From assembly GCA_037893245.1 (NCBI GenBank), contig JBAIAA010000093.1:1-64000 (forward strand): DNA of 64,000 nucleotides, given 5' to 3'. This document shows, one piece after another, positions 11,801-26,800 of this stretch (positions are counted from its first letter, which is position 1; each line of letters opens with the position of its first letter). The notes under the pieces are model-generated. The model was not told the origin of the DNA. It did no database searches and saw nothing but the letters and a program-made list of their open reading frames with translations. The position numbers and the translations under genes are program-made. The stretch comes from Crossaster papposus (Eukaryota > Echinodermata > Asteroidea > Velatida > Solasteridae).

Positions 11801-14800
11801 ACCCATGTAATTCTGTGACATCTTGATAAGTTGTCATTTTCTAAATCCGCAACAATTGGGCGCATTTCAACAATAGCAAATTATACTACAGCTGTTTCGT
11901 GACTTCAGATTTGCTCTGTGGTCCTTCTTTGATGGCTGGGAAAACGAGCAGCTTTGAGTTAACAAAAAAGATTTGTCAATTTTGTGATACAGCACAAGAT
12001 TTTGAATTGCACTTCTGCAGGATTGTGGAGAACCAAAATGAGAACCAAAATGACAAGGAGGGAAGAACCAAATTGACAGGGAGGGAAGAACCACTTTCCA
12101 ATATTCTGAAATGGATGAACAGGATCAAATATTTACAACTTCAATTTGTTTTGTCTCCTTTTGAATGCTGTTAGCTTCTCACCTTCCATCGGTTTAACAA
12201 TCTGCAGTTTCTCTGGCATGTATGACCTGAAGCCCTGCCCGCTCATCGGCGGCAACCCCTTAAAGCTCTCTGTCGACCAGATACTCCCCGCTGAGGGGCA
12301 GGTAGGGGTCTGGGAGCCACCTGTTCCTGGATCAGACCCTTGCAGGACGCGGAACTTCTCCTCCTCTGCATACTTGGCTTCTGCGTCATGGTTCTGCTTG
12401 CGAAGGTTGATTCGACGAAGGGCGGTTTCTAAATCATTGGAGCCTGGGATGCCAACTCGGCCGAGGTGATGTACAGAGCTGTGGATGTAAGACATGAAAA
12501 CCAATTGTAAAAAGAGGTTGTCTAGAACAATTGGTAGGCAGGTTAATGTTAGACCAATGATGTAGTTGTGGGTCTTACTGGCTTATATGTTATGCCTTGC
12601 TTTGTTTCTGTAACTTGTAACTGGACTTGTGATCTGACTTGTGATTGAGTGAATTACACCTCTGCCAATTCAAACTGAAACCCAAACTGAAAGTTACCGG
12701 TAGTTAAATCATGAGTAAAGAATAAAACTACAGCTCTTGCATGTTTAAGTTTTCAGGTCACATCTCACCCAGATGGGCTATTATTGGACTCGTTATCGCC
12801 CTCATACTGTTCACTCAGTGGCGTTTCACTCAGATTAGACCCCACCATCGACATGACTGAGCTCCCTGGTGATGTTGGACGGCTACTGTAGAGATCCTCA
12901 CTGTATTCAGATGGAGCACGGCTACTTGAGACACGATTCAGGTCCTTCACTGACCGCATGATGTTCTTGTTTTGTTGTCTGGATACGGGAGAGGATAAAA
13001 GACTGTCAAAATCTCAAAGATCAATGACAAATTTGTTGAGTGATCCACAAGGTCCAATTCAAGGTCAAAGTAAAGGTCTAAAGGTTATTGTAGGTCAAAT
13101 TACACGGACAGTAAAAATAATGCCATTTATTAGATTATTCATGATGTTAGCTTTCCAATGAAATTGAAATTAACAAATTTCGTTAACAGCTTAGGGAGGT
13201 AAGGTCCTTTAAATAATGGCGGCCACGCCCCTTTTGGCTAAAATCACCAAAAAATAGCAGGTGGTAGCACGAAAATCGCTGGTCGGTTTTGGTAAAACTG
13301 CTGATTGGTACCTTTTATTGCCTCGTCTGTTGAGTTTGGGATTGGTTCCGGCTAACTCCTGCTCCACAGTGTCGACAAGCTCTGCTGCCAAGGAATCCTA
13401 GAAAACATGGCCACAATAAAATAATAATAATCATGACCTCATCTGAAATAGTGGCAACTTTATAAATCCAGTCTTTACGCGCTAAGCTCCCGGTAGCTAT
13501 TTTTTTCTCAAAATTTCCTAGTTTTCCCTCCGACTGGATAAAGAACAAACTCTTTTTCATGATTTCCAGGCAGTAGTAGGTTTTGTAAAACAAAACAAAA
13601 ATCCAATTTAAATCTAGTCTTGACAATCTTAGAGATCAGAAATTTTGAGCATTCGCCATACACACTGTAATCAAGCCGTTGTGCATGCATGAGATACGAT
13701 GGGAATCATAAAGTGGCTGGGCTCAATATTTCAAATCCTCCTGTGGATTTGGATGGATCTTGATGGATCTTAAATGATGGATTTTAGTAAATTTTGGTGG
13801 ATTCTGATGGATTTTGATGGATTCTGGTGGATCTAGAAGGGTTAGTGACTCACTGGTGGGAAGACCGGTAATGGGTTCATGTTATACGGCTGGAGATTAC
13901 TCTTGGGTACGGAACGTCGACTTATCTCCTTGGCCTCAGACCTAGCCTCATTCAGCATGGTGATGTATTCGTCAGCTTTGTCTCGAGATTCTTGTAACTT
14001 TAGAAAGAAGAAAATCATGAAGAAAACAACAGCCCAATAAATTTCATGGTGCAGCAAAAGACAAGAAAACCTCCTTCAATTTCACCGAGACTGTAACCTA
14101 AGATTGTAATCGATTAAACCCCTCAGCTCAGTGACAAATCAATCCTGACTTAAACCCCTCAGCTCAGTGACAAATCAAACCTGACTGTACCTCTTTGGTG
14201 AGAGATTGCTGAGCCATCCTAGATGATTGAGATTGGCTCTGTAACTCCTCATTCTCAATAGACAACTGTCAATAAAGGGGAGAAAAATTACTCCGAGGTA
14301 ATTTTGACAGAAAGAACATTTTCCAAACAGATCAAGTTGCACATAGAATTAGAATTAGTAGGAGCAAACCATTATAATATTGAAGAAATTTGAAATCCCA
14401 ATCCACATTTGGGGACTGGTGGGATTTGAACCCAGGCTCGACAGATGGGAGGCAGGAGAATTACTATTAAACTTAACCTGACATACGGGATAACCTCACT
14501 TTACCAAATGCTGTCGATGTTTAGAATCTCTCAGGCCAATTGTCTGCATTATTCACATAAGTGAAACGCAGTTTAAGTGCAAGAACCTTTTGCCTTTTGC
14601 TCCCGACAGAAACAAAAGCGCATCCATGGACCATCATTTGGAAAGGAATGATCAGACTTTGAGAGTTTGAGAGTTTGAGATGATCTCTCTTTTGCCATAG
14701 ATACGACCCCATGGTCAACCTTTTGATTCATACTGACCTTTTTGACCTTTTGTTGCAGTTCTACCAGCTGGGCCAGCAGGTATGTGATCTCTTCTTTCTG

Positions 14801-17800
14801 TTGGTAAGTTTCTTCCAACCTGCGACTTAGCTCATCTGTAAGTACTCCCTCCCGGCCCTGCGCCTCGCCTGGTAAAATAAGAAGACAGACCAACAAATAT
14901 GAATGTCTTACACACATATCATAACTCTAGGCTGGGCTCGAACTCACAACCTGCAGAATTGACCTATCATTCGCTGGCGCATAGCCACGCCCCTTAGACA
15001 ACATTCAGTGTCAATTTGTAACAACGAGTCTACCGATGTAGGTCAATTACCCTCAGTCCCTGAATTCAATGCTCCGGACCGGGAGACCACAGCATTTAAC
15101 ACTTGCTTTGCTACGTGTTCCCCCAAAAAACTTCAATTTTGGCAAATCTGGCTTGTTGAGTCGATAACTTGTAACAGAGCAATGGATTAACCAATTTTTC
15201 TTGAGGCAAATATGAGGGTTTACAAGGATTTCTAGAGCGAGGGTTGACAGGTAGAAGTGTCTTGAAGGGAGTCTAATTACTGACCTAGCTGTTTGAAGGC
15301 ATCCTGCACTAACTGTGCCTCTTTCTCCTCAATGCTGACTGTTTTAGTCTTCATTTCAGCAGTGTCCATCCGAAGCTGGAAGTTCTCTTCCTCCAAGATG
15401 CGCACTTTCTTCTGCAGTGCCTCCACGTTGATGAACTTAGACTGGACGGCATGGCTTCTGTCATGACTAAAGATAGAAAACGACCCTTCACTTAAGTGTT
15501 GTTTGAACATGCAACCTCTGAATTGACGTTTCGGAGCTCGACTAACTAACCTATTCAGCCCTGTGTTGGCGGTTCCCCAGTTTGTCAATATCTTTGTTCA
15601 AGAGACGCTAGTCGGAAGCTATTTTTTGGTAAACAGCCTTAATAGATCTTGCTAAATCTTTCATGATCTTTTTCTTTTATATTTTCTATACCTTCCAAGC
15701 AGCTTTGAGCCTAATATTCAACAGCAGCTGCGTAAATTACAAATGTAGATCTACTATCTAGATTAGAAGTAGATCTACCTTCCGCATTCTGCAAAATCCT
15801 CAAAAACTGTCCAGTGACTTTTAATGGATCTGGGAGGGATAGGGGGATTAACAAAACCTGAACAAACAGATCCCCAGACAAACAGACAAACAGACAGATG
15901 ACCTACCACTGAGCCGTCTCGTCTTCCGAGTCGCTATAGCTGACCTCATTGGTGTAGATTCTGAGTAACTGCTCTTTGAACTTCATATCATGCTTCAATT
16001 GCGTATTCTGAAAAAACAATTGAGAAATAAAAAATGACTTGACCACAAACATCACCAAGTCTAAACGACGTCTCCTACTCAAAATCAGTGTCTAAATTAG
16101 ACGTCCAGATACCGGTACCTATTGACCTTTTGTGGGTAAACACAAAGATATCTAAATTTAGGAATTCTGTATCTTTCACCTAAATGTCTTCTCACATCTA
16201 CAAGCGAAGGTTTACAGCAAAGAAACTTAATACTACAAACGTTGACACACTTTCTGAAACACGAGCATAAAACGAGTAGTTAAAGAAAACAAAATTGCAC
16301 AAACATTTAACCGTTTGTGAGTTTATCAAGATACCGGTACGACTTCAATAATTAAGTACCTTACCTGGTCAGAAGCTAGCGTAAACTGTTCCTCAATAGC
16401 ATCAATACGTTTCTCTAGCTGTTTGTTTTGCTCCAGTAAGGACTGACCAATCTTGGCGGCAAGCTCCAAGTCTTTCTCTTTCTGCAAGAGAAGAGACAAT
16501 TAAAATCCAGAACATATTGACTGTGGTTTTCTAACCAATCAGATTGCTTCATTTGACTTGCCATCCAATCAGCACACTTAAAGGTAAGATACGCCATTGG
16601 TAATTGCTTGAATTATCATGAATGGGTAGATTTGGGGGGTTGTATTTTATAGTAAATATCGTTTAACTGACCTGTCCGAAGTTTTATAATCATGGATGCC
16701 GAGAAAAGCACGAAAAACAGCGTTTGTTTTTAACCAGCGTCGAGTAGTTATTCTTATGTTATTTGTGTTTTTTCGCGATCGTCGTCCGGCGATTGCGAAT
16801 TTTTCTTTATAAAATTCTATTTTTCAGAATAATTACAGGATATCTAGCGCAATCATTTTGCTGGATGCCTAGAATCATTATTTACTTTTAGATGAGTAAA
16901 ATATTTCTTAATAATTCAGTTGTAGATATTTTTCGATATCTGCAAATGGTGTATCCTACCTTTAAATAAATGACTAACAAGTGTAAGCAAAAAGATATTT
17001 ATGAAATCTTGACTTTGTTTTGAACTACGCCTCCCATCATTGGCTCAAGAGGACTTAAAATCACTCTGAAATTTGACCTATTGTTTACAAAATTTACAAT
17101 TTCTTAATTTCTTAATTACAACCATAAAGCTGTCGGGCCACTAATTAAACATAACAAGTCAATTTAATTTGTGTTGACGAAACGTCCACTTTACAAGTGC
17201 AGTATCAACAAGCCTATTTCTACAGCTAGTTCATTATTTGAATTCTTTAATGGCAAATTGATAAAATAAAACAATAACAACGCACCTCTTCCAATAGTCT
17301 GGTTACTGCATCGATGTCATTGTAGGTTTTGGTCATCTGGATGACACGATCACCGCAAAGGGCTGTCAGAAAACAAGGACAAATATGTGGCAATTAGGGC
17401 GGAGTTCTGCGGTCTGCTGAGTGCCATTTTACTAGTTGAAAATGTATCTCATGTTATTTCTTCCTGACAGTGGACTTCAAATTTCAAATTGCTATTTTTT
17501 ATGGCAATACAAACTTTGAAACGAGGCATTAAAACAAATTAGGCCCTTGTTTATTTTCGTGGTAGAAGATTTTAAAATCCAGTTAATCTTTTTTTTTTCC
17601 AACTGAATAACAATTATTGGATTTTACCCTACGGTAAGTTCTCATCCAGCTCACAATCATGCCAACATTTTAAACAATGAAGTTGAAAATGATAGATATA
17701 AACTGCAACACCATTAAATATATTTTACCAGTAACCAGTTTATGATGGTGTACCTTAGCTTTCAAACTTGTACAGATCTAAACTAAAAAAACACTGCCAG

Positions 17801-20800
17801 TAAATTAACCAATATAAACCATTTGGTTCATCCAATCTTTGTATTGCCATGGCAACCACAGTTAATTTTTACCAAGGTGGGAGAGATTGTACCCTGTTTG
17901 TTATTAATATTTGTGTAGCCTTTATATGTACATACTACAGGTAGTACAAACTCACACATACTGCCAGTGCACGTGAAGGTATTGAATTAAATGTCCTTGT
18001 GTTTCTAATCAATATTACGACACATACAGAAATAGGCAGGATTCTCTATTCAATGGCTATCTTCGTTAACTTTATTCATTTTACATACAAATTATGATTG
18101 AGAAATTTAATATATTTCTGTTCGCTTTGGAATAATTTGCTGCAGGTCAGCTACCATGGCAACTAGTTATCCGTCAGCGATTCATATGTGAATAAGCGAT
18201 TCATATGGGCGTAGTGCTATGTTTATTTTTTGGGTGAAATATGATTCATCACAATGTATGTAAATTATAGAGGACACCAAACCAAAAAGATGCAATTTGT
18301 TTTCATGGAAAGGAGTATAAATGATAAATAGGGATGTCAAATGTTCCCTCCTAAAAATTACACGCTGAAACAAAATTACACTGGAAATTTAAATTTAGAA
18401 AGACTGATTATTTCAATTAAACTTCCACCCAACTGCAAGCACCTGCATAAATCTAAATAAAGAATCTATAAATTGACACAGTACACGTCTATAGATAGAT
18501 GTTCTTGTACCATACAAGTGGGTGTGATGTTTCCCTTGGGAAGTAAACAAACCTTACATGTTAATATATTACATGTAAATAAATTACATGTACAGTTTGA
18601 GGAAATGATTTGTTATTGTTATTTCAATGACAATGAGCAATTAAACTATTAGTCACATGGATGAGACGTCATTCGTTGATAGACATATATATACAAGTCA
18701 TTCACATGTGTTTACTCCTAATTATTCCATAGTCCAGGTATTGAAAAATTCAATCTAATCAAATTACTTGTTGAAGACAAGTACAGGTCAATTTTAGGTG
18801 TTTTATCTGATCAACTACTGGGACTCATTTTGGGGGTAGACCCGTCAGTTAATGATAAATTATTCAAGAACAAAAACCTGGACAACCAAACTAGAAACTT
18901 GTACGATGTTATCACAGACATGAAAAATGATGGATTTAATACCTGTCAGCAAATCCACGAAAACAATGTGACCACGAAGAAAGGATTCTAAGTTCTTTCG
19001 CTGCTCGGGTCAAAATCTTTGTGGGATAATATATCTGCTGCATAATTCAAACAACACGACAGATCTTCGACGACAGACGACGCTTCCTACAGCCTTTGCC
19101 ATTTTTTTTCGAACGTAATGTTGCAAACTGAAGTAGGACTATATAGCTGTATGACGTTGGGAATAATCAAGGTGTGATTGGACACTCCACATAATAAGCC
19201 CTGCCTATACATATCTGTTTTCGCATACGAGGTCGTGCGCTAGAAATTTAGCGCAAAATAAGAAAAAACATAAGATTTCATGAATGAATGAACCAAGGCC
19301 ATCAAACAGCCCCATTTGTTTTTATAGTGGCCGCGTGAGGTTGCTGTTCACGATGTATTTTTGCACCGTGCACGCATGCTAAATTAGCGCACGGGTGGAC
19401 TTCGACCAAATAAACGGTGATGGCCTTGGCCAAGGCTAACACACCAGTCAACTAAAACATATGGGTCAGAGTACCAGGTAATGCTACTAGTAACCACTCC
19501 ATATATGATGTGTCAATTTTTATATGTTTTTGTGATGCTCTTGAAATCGTTATCTGACAGTTTAAATTTCTTGGTGGCTGCCGACATCCCATAGTAACCA
19601 ACTGCTAATTTCATCAAGATGGCAAACAACGGCTAGACATTTTTATTTTCTTATTTTTTGGTTTAAAGTGGATGTTCCGTTAGTTTTGACACAGCCTGTG
19701 CCATTAATGAGTAAATCTACTACTGGTATTTAAGTACTAGACATTGGAAATGAATGCACGTTATGCAGTTTAGCTCAAATTTGTAAGTATTACTTTCAAT
19801 ACAGTCTTAAAACAAAAGCTGAACCCCCTTCTGCCCCGCCCCTCCTCACCTGCTAGATCAGCTATATTGAGGTCATCATACAAATACCATTCCAATTCTT
19901 GATCCTTGACGTCCACATTGCCAAATCCAATACCACCTCGTTTCTCCAACCGACACTTATACATGGTGGTTTGCTCGTTTCAGATCAACCCAACGATCAA
20001 AACTCGCTCAATCCATATGATGCGACTTTGCTGGCTGTTGCTCAAGAACAAGCAAATGTACCATCCATTTCTGACCAAAGTTCCATGTTTCGTTCAAATG
20101 ACAATTTGATGTTCTGATTAGCAGTTGCCATTCAAGAACATTCACATATAATTGTACCATTCACTTCTGAAGCAAGCTCCGTTTCTTCTTTTAAAATCAA
20201 AATTCAAAACAGAACTAAAACCTCTTCAACGTGACACCTTCCAACCATAATGACGTAAGTTAAACAATCTACCAAACAATATGACCAAGTACAACTGTGA
20301 ATTTGAGAGAAGGAGGAAGCACTGACTAAACTCTGCTGTGTCAACCGATCTGCTCTACCGGAAGGGGTGCTGCTTTTCCTGTCAAACTTCCCATAACAAC
20401 TTTACTGATGACCCCTAACCTATGAAATGATGCACGACCAGCCTATTGTTCTGATGACATGGCCAGTCTATTATTTGGATGACGCCCCCCAGTAAACAAC
20501 TCAGCTTTCCATCACAAACAACAAATTTGAAACTCTACAAACTCTCAAAATAATTGACACTGAAAAAAAGTCCAACCCTCACTTTTACTCATTGCAACAA
20601 ACAGAAAAGGCAAGAATTCACAATGTTTTTCCACATTGACATGTACATTGTGAATTTCAACTGTAATTTCCTTTCACAGTTCCTGTTTAATACATGTACT
20701 TGTAAAATAGATCACAAACTTCCTGTAAGTTGAACTCTCAAAATCTGTGATGGCCTTATCTTTGAAATCAACATGACACAACATTAATGCTTCCTGTTTG

Positions 20801-23800
20801 GGTTTGGAATATGCTGTGAAACCGAAAGTAAACATTTCAAAATGTTTTCCATGCATAATTAATTTTCTACCTCCGATCCCTCAGCCTCACCTTTCATGTT
20901 GACCATCAACTCCGCCCACGTTTCTACATCTTCGTACCCCATTGTTAAAATCTCAGCTCCACTTTAGCAGATTCCAAGTCCCAATTCAGTCTGAAATTCT
21001 CTCGGACTGCAACATTTTGCGTTGGAAATGCACAAAGCCAATTCAGGTAGGTCCTTCACGTGTGGAATCCATGCTTTTAGTGAAAGTGAACCAATCGCCT
21101 TGTAATCTAGAAACCCATGATCATCTTCTTTCTTCTGTGGGTACTTGTAATCAAACGTTGTAATCACATGGATGATACAATCAAGCAACTGCAGCGTTAT
21201 CTCACACCGTTAATAGCCTTGTAATAATCTTAAAAAAGAAAAGTTAGGCCACGCCTTCCTCAACTTCAAGACTGCAGTATGATGATAATCCTACTTGGTG
21301 ACAAGACATCATCTTGCTACTATAGCAGGCAGGAAATCAGGTTCTGTTCATTCAGGCTGTCGGTGTCTACCCTTAAATACTTGCTGGAGCTCACTGGTGG
21401 TCGTCCCCTCACCGTGTTTTGATGCCTAGTCTAGTTTTCCTGTATCTTCAAAAACAGCCTTACTTTTGTGGCACAGTGCCAAGCAAATGAATCACGGTCC
21501 CCCTCAGAAACCCTCTGAGCACTTTTTTTTAACCCAAACAGATGCTACTTTTTATAAGCCACATTTTCGACCGACGACGGTGAATATTTTACCCTAACCC
21601 AAACACGTACTGCCATTCCCTCAGGCCATCTCGGAATATCACTCAGCGCACTGAAACGAAGCCGGTGGTTGTCAATTTCATGGATAATCTCATTGGCTTT
21701 GTAGCAGGAATCCAAATTAAATATCTGGGAGCCGTTGGAGATTTTAAAGAAACTTCTGTAGTCTGCCCAGATAAATGTTCTGCTACAACATTTCAAATGC
21801 ATTTTCTTGAGAATCAAGTCGTCTCTATCATCGTTTGCAATCCATTGGAATGGATGCACAAAAAAGTAAAATATTAGAAGTTTACTCATCAATGGGCAAG
21901 TCGGCTTAATTGTTTGTGCAAAACAATGTTCCAAACTTCACCGTCTTAAATCTTATGTCATCTGCAGCTCAGAGACAGAACAACTCGGACTCTAAAAATA
22001 CTCTGTCGGGACATGATCATGTATGGTGATAGGTGTACGGTACATTAGGTGTACATCATGTATGCAATGTACTTTGTAAAAATGTACAAAGTACACCTTT
22101 CAAGAAAGCCCTGCACACGTAGGTCTTTGCTTAAAAACAGTCTTCAAAACCTACTTGGAGACTGCTTCAGACAGTCTTCAGCCTGTGGACATGGCACTAC
22201 AATGGACAAACAATTCCCACTGGCTGAATCTGTCGCGTCAAAGTGATCTTGAGTCATGTATTCAATGCTAATTACCCACGTGGGGACGGGAAATTAAGGG
22301 TGATGTCATGGTAATAAGACACCTGTATTTGTTGTTTTACTTTAGGGTTAATGACTAAGTACATTAATGAAACAACTTTACTCATCATGGTCATACACTT
22401 CAAAAATCCGCTGTGAGGTTTGGAAGATTTTGTAGGATTGAGGACTTCTTATTCCTCCATGGTAGAACCAAAGCACTTATTTAACGAAAGGCTTGCCTAA
22501 AGAACGAAAGGCTTGCCTAAAGTACACAGGGCGTGCAATCTGTTTCTTGCACACGTATGCACATGTTATATGCACATGTAGCACAATGGATGCGGAAAAA
22601 CTACTTCAAAAAAGTCTAGAGGGTTTAGGTGTACATTTTTAGGAAATTTCTTGAAAATTACTGTAGTTGCATCTTTAACCTTGGAGGATCCCACAGGATA
22701 CACTTCTGGTTTTATAATTGAATCAAAACATGACTTCACTTGAGATGTGCTTGTGCCTTCTTACATGTGTGTGCGCCATCCCGGATGCATCTGTACCATG
22801 TTAAGGAAAGCCTCATTAACTCATAATACCAGGGTAATATTATGCTACAGTTTTGAGGTATATATTCAAGCTCTCTGATTCAAGACATTTGCAGCTGAGC
22901 TAGATTTTCTAACATTGCTCATTGCATTAACTACCAGTACTCTATAGTTAGAAATAGTACTGTTACTTTTTATTTGTTCGTGTATTTACCAATGTATTTT
23001 TTAAGCTACTATTGTTTTGTTTCAAATTTAAAATACTTAAATCCATACATGTAGCACCGACTTTGAGGTTCAGCTAATGTCATTTTCACTAAGAATACAG
23101 GGGTATATATTTTGCCCTCTTGTACCCAAAACATCTATTCACATAAAACAAAAAACCTGTTGTCATTCCATCATGGATGACATCATAGATGACAACTCCT
23201 TTACATGCCCACTATTTCTTTTAAATCTGAGTGTTGGTAAAAATGTGTCAAATGCCACGCCACTTTTGTTTTGTTCATTTTTTTCCTGAATGACACAAAT
23301 GTCATATTGGAATGGAGAAGCATATGTTTGTGTAGTTAAACACAAGTGTACTCCTTATACCGGTAATTTACACACAGGCTATCGACTGTGCACTTGTAAA
23401 CAAAGCAATCAACATACTGAGCTTTACTATGATGTGGTTGGTTGGACTAATATTATCCAATGAAACACCTAAAAGGTACCAGTATTATCTGCAAACAGGA
23501 AGTATGCAAATTTTATCGACCGTATTAACTTGGAAATGCAACAGCAATGCCAGTGTATTTGTGAGTATTTTATAGCAGATTTAAACTGTACATTGTACAT
23601 TGTAACCACCTTAGAATACAGAAGTTAGTTGTGACAAGGTTTAAACAAGATAACTCAAAAGAAAAAAGTTGACCTTTTGAGTTTTATAAAGAAAACAATA
23701 TTTGTTTGCATTAAACGAGGAAAAGAATGGAAAGTTAGGTTTTTATAGATTTAGAAATTGTGCAGGAAGGTACAGGTATTTTGTTAATACTATTACAAGT

Positions 23801-26800
23801 TAGTCACATTGGTTTTTTTAAATACCGAATACTGCATGATGTACATGTATTGTTGCCTCAATACAAATGTTTTTTGGTATCACCGTAAATTTGGTTTTAA
23901 TTCCAGTTTTTAATTTACATCTCTCGTGTGATTACAAAACTTTATAAAACCTCTTTTGAGACAAACGTTCTAGACTTTTTGAGGCATACCGTTATTGTTG
24001 TCTCTGTTGTCATTACAAGTCATCACTTTATAAAACCTCTTTTGAGACAAACGTTCTAGACTTTTTAAGGCATACCGTTATTGTTGTCTCTGTTGTCATT
24101 ACAAGTCATCACTTTATAAAACCTCTTTTGAGACAAACGTTTTAGACTTTTTATGACATACCGTTATTGTTGTCTCTGTTTTCGTTACAAGTCATCACGT
24201 CTTTCCGATGAGATTTGTTTGCATTAACATCACACCCATCTGCTCTTAGCTCCCCCATATCTGCGACCGTCTCCACAAATCTATCCCATGATGCACTCCT
24301 CTTAACAACTTCCTCCTCTTTGATGGTCCATTTGCAGTCCGAAGAGGGCGTGCCATTGCATAACTGACTCTCTGTCATAGATTTCAGTTGGTAACTGACT
24401 AGTGGGTACCAGTGATCGATTATTCAGTCTCATAGTATGTTTCCGCAGTTGTCTCGCTCACTGATGAGACTTCAAAAAAGTAATCAAACGGCAAATCATG
24501 CGAGCTCATCACAGTACTTCAGGTAGCGTTGCATTTGCAATTTACAAAAGTCTGTCCAAATGAAATGCCCACATACTGATCGGGATACAGATTTCAATCT
24601 TCATAACAGAACGCACACTCCGAGTTTAAAGTCCAAATTTCATCCGCACAAAATATCTAATATTAGAAAATTCAGGGACATTATTGCAGATTCGATCATG
24701 GAACACACAATGCAAATTGCTTGTACTAGTTCGAATTCCACCTGTGCAATGGGCTGAATCTATCAGATACTTGCACTTGCACCTGTACATGTACATAGCA
24801 GGTGCATGGCCAATCAATGTACATGTACTTTATAATTCAGCTCAATCATAGTTTGTACACTACTGGTATGCAATAAACAGTTATTACAACAATGAACGAA
24901 ACAAATCCTCATTTCATGGTCGCACGGCATTGTCCACGTGGAAATACATATTAGGCATGGCTGAATATAAGTCAAAGATAATCCTGTTGTTTACAAATGC
25001 TGTACATTAATGGTCCATCAAGATGACAGTTTCTGTCAAGAAAATAACTCCGCTGCAAGATCCCATCTCATAAAATCCCAAATCTCTTCAAATAATGCCG
25101 TTCTCTGCTTTTACTGCCACTCCAACCATGGAGGAATAAGAGTCCTCCATGCTCCAACCAACAAACATAGTTGGTCTAGAATTTCATGACTGATAAAAAT
25201 CTGGGTGAAATGATTAATTCAGAAAATCAGAAAATGGTACCTGGAGTAAAGGTGATTTGTTGGTTGCGGGGTTGCCGTAGCAACTAGAGGACAGCTGTGC
25301 ATGCTTAGGTCAAATGAGGTACCAGTGGCAGTGGTTACGTTACACTGATGCTTCATGCATTTGAAATGCAGAATAAAATTCTTCCTGATTGTTGTTTAAA
25401 GACTGCTTACAAATTAAACTGATGAATGCATCCTCATAAAAACCTAACACAGAACAAATCAATAAATCGTAACAATGGCTAGAGGTTGACACCCACACAG
25501 GACAAAAACTAAATGGCTGCCAAATGGGCAATTGATCACATAATAGTTGTATATGCACAGTTTGCTGTGCAATAACTTGCAAACCTACACATTCAACAAG
25601 GCAATATTGGTCTAACTAAAATGCGGTTTGTAAATTTACAGAAAATTGTAAGCTTAAGCCGTGTTCGCATTGGACTTATTTTGGGGAAGGTTTTACTGAG
25701 ACGATGGTCAAATAAAAAATGGTCAAATGTGACCACTGTTCGCACTTGGACTTTCGACACAGGAAAATTTTACCGAGACCGTGGGAGAAGTAGCCGAGCT
25801 GTCATTATAATGACTCATGAGGGCGCTTTGCGTGACCTTTCTGCATTGACCCCGGTGTACCCATTCGATGCGATAACGATGCAATTTGCATGCATCAGCG
25901 TGCCCACACGTAAACAATGCAAAGAGCGCATGCGCAGTGCCTTGTATAGCGTGACCTTGCACTGGATCCCTGGTGGTACGTTTTCCTGGGACGCTTTTAC
26001 CGAGTCGCGCTGTTCGCACTGGACTTATCGTCTGGGGAAAAGGGACCAGGGACGTTTTCCCGGGCAGCAGTTGGCCGGTAGAAGTACCCACTGGACTCGG
26101 GAGAAGTACCTGAGAGGAAAACGTCCTGGGCTGTCCGCACTGGACTTAAAATGGGAGAAAGACCCATCGTCTAGGTACGTTTTATCATTTTAAGTCCAGT
26201 GCGAACAGGGCTTAAGGAAGTGATTTTACTGTAATAATAATACGCACTACAGACACTAGTAGTAACTTATCAACACCCCTATAAAGAAATGGAATAGCTA
26301 CCGGTATGTACCATACATGTGTCTATTGACTTTGTATGCAGTGGTCACCATGGTCACACTAAAGCCTGCCCTCTCAGGCTAGATCACTTCAGCTAATTTC
26401 AAACAGTCCTTCGCACAAATTTAGCTCAAGTGTTATTTTTTCATTTCAGAGTTTAAAATAAATGCTTAGTACAAACAAGGAGAATACATGAGAAAGTGTG
26501 AATTCATAAATTACCAATCCACACTTGCGATTGCATTCTCTGACTTAAACTATTGCGTCAACTGTCATCCAGTTCATGAGTGGACATGAAAAGACATACA
26601 TTTTGGTATCGCGGCAATTAGACGCGTAATATATGCATGGAGTTTCTCAAGGATCTTACAAAATCAAGCTCTGGATTAGTGTCGAGGACAAATAATAACT
26701 GTAGTGGTTAGTAATACATGTAATTTAAATTCAGCCAAGATAAAAACTGCTAATTCCTAATTTTACTTGTGTAAGGAAAATTTGAAAAGAGAAAGTGTAA

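Noticed and set aside
14395..15000. tRNA genes
   Set aside because: Two good B-box-like T-arms occur, but no cloverleaf with a paired acceptor stem can be drawn; called SINE remnants instead.
18943..19110. Fourth alternative TRAK first exon ending CTGACAG|GTATTA
   Set aside because: The phase-1 donor fits, but the frame has a stop upstream and no ATG after it. It might be a 5' UTR exon; evidence is too thin to list.
21545..21934. 129-codon minus-strand frame in the TRAK intron
   Set aside because: Open by length only; no recognisable motif, and no donor or acceptor in a phase matching TRAK.
25621..26193. 190-codon plus-strand frame
   Set aside because: It coincides with an inverted-repeat element and follows its internal repeats; no domain and no exon signals.
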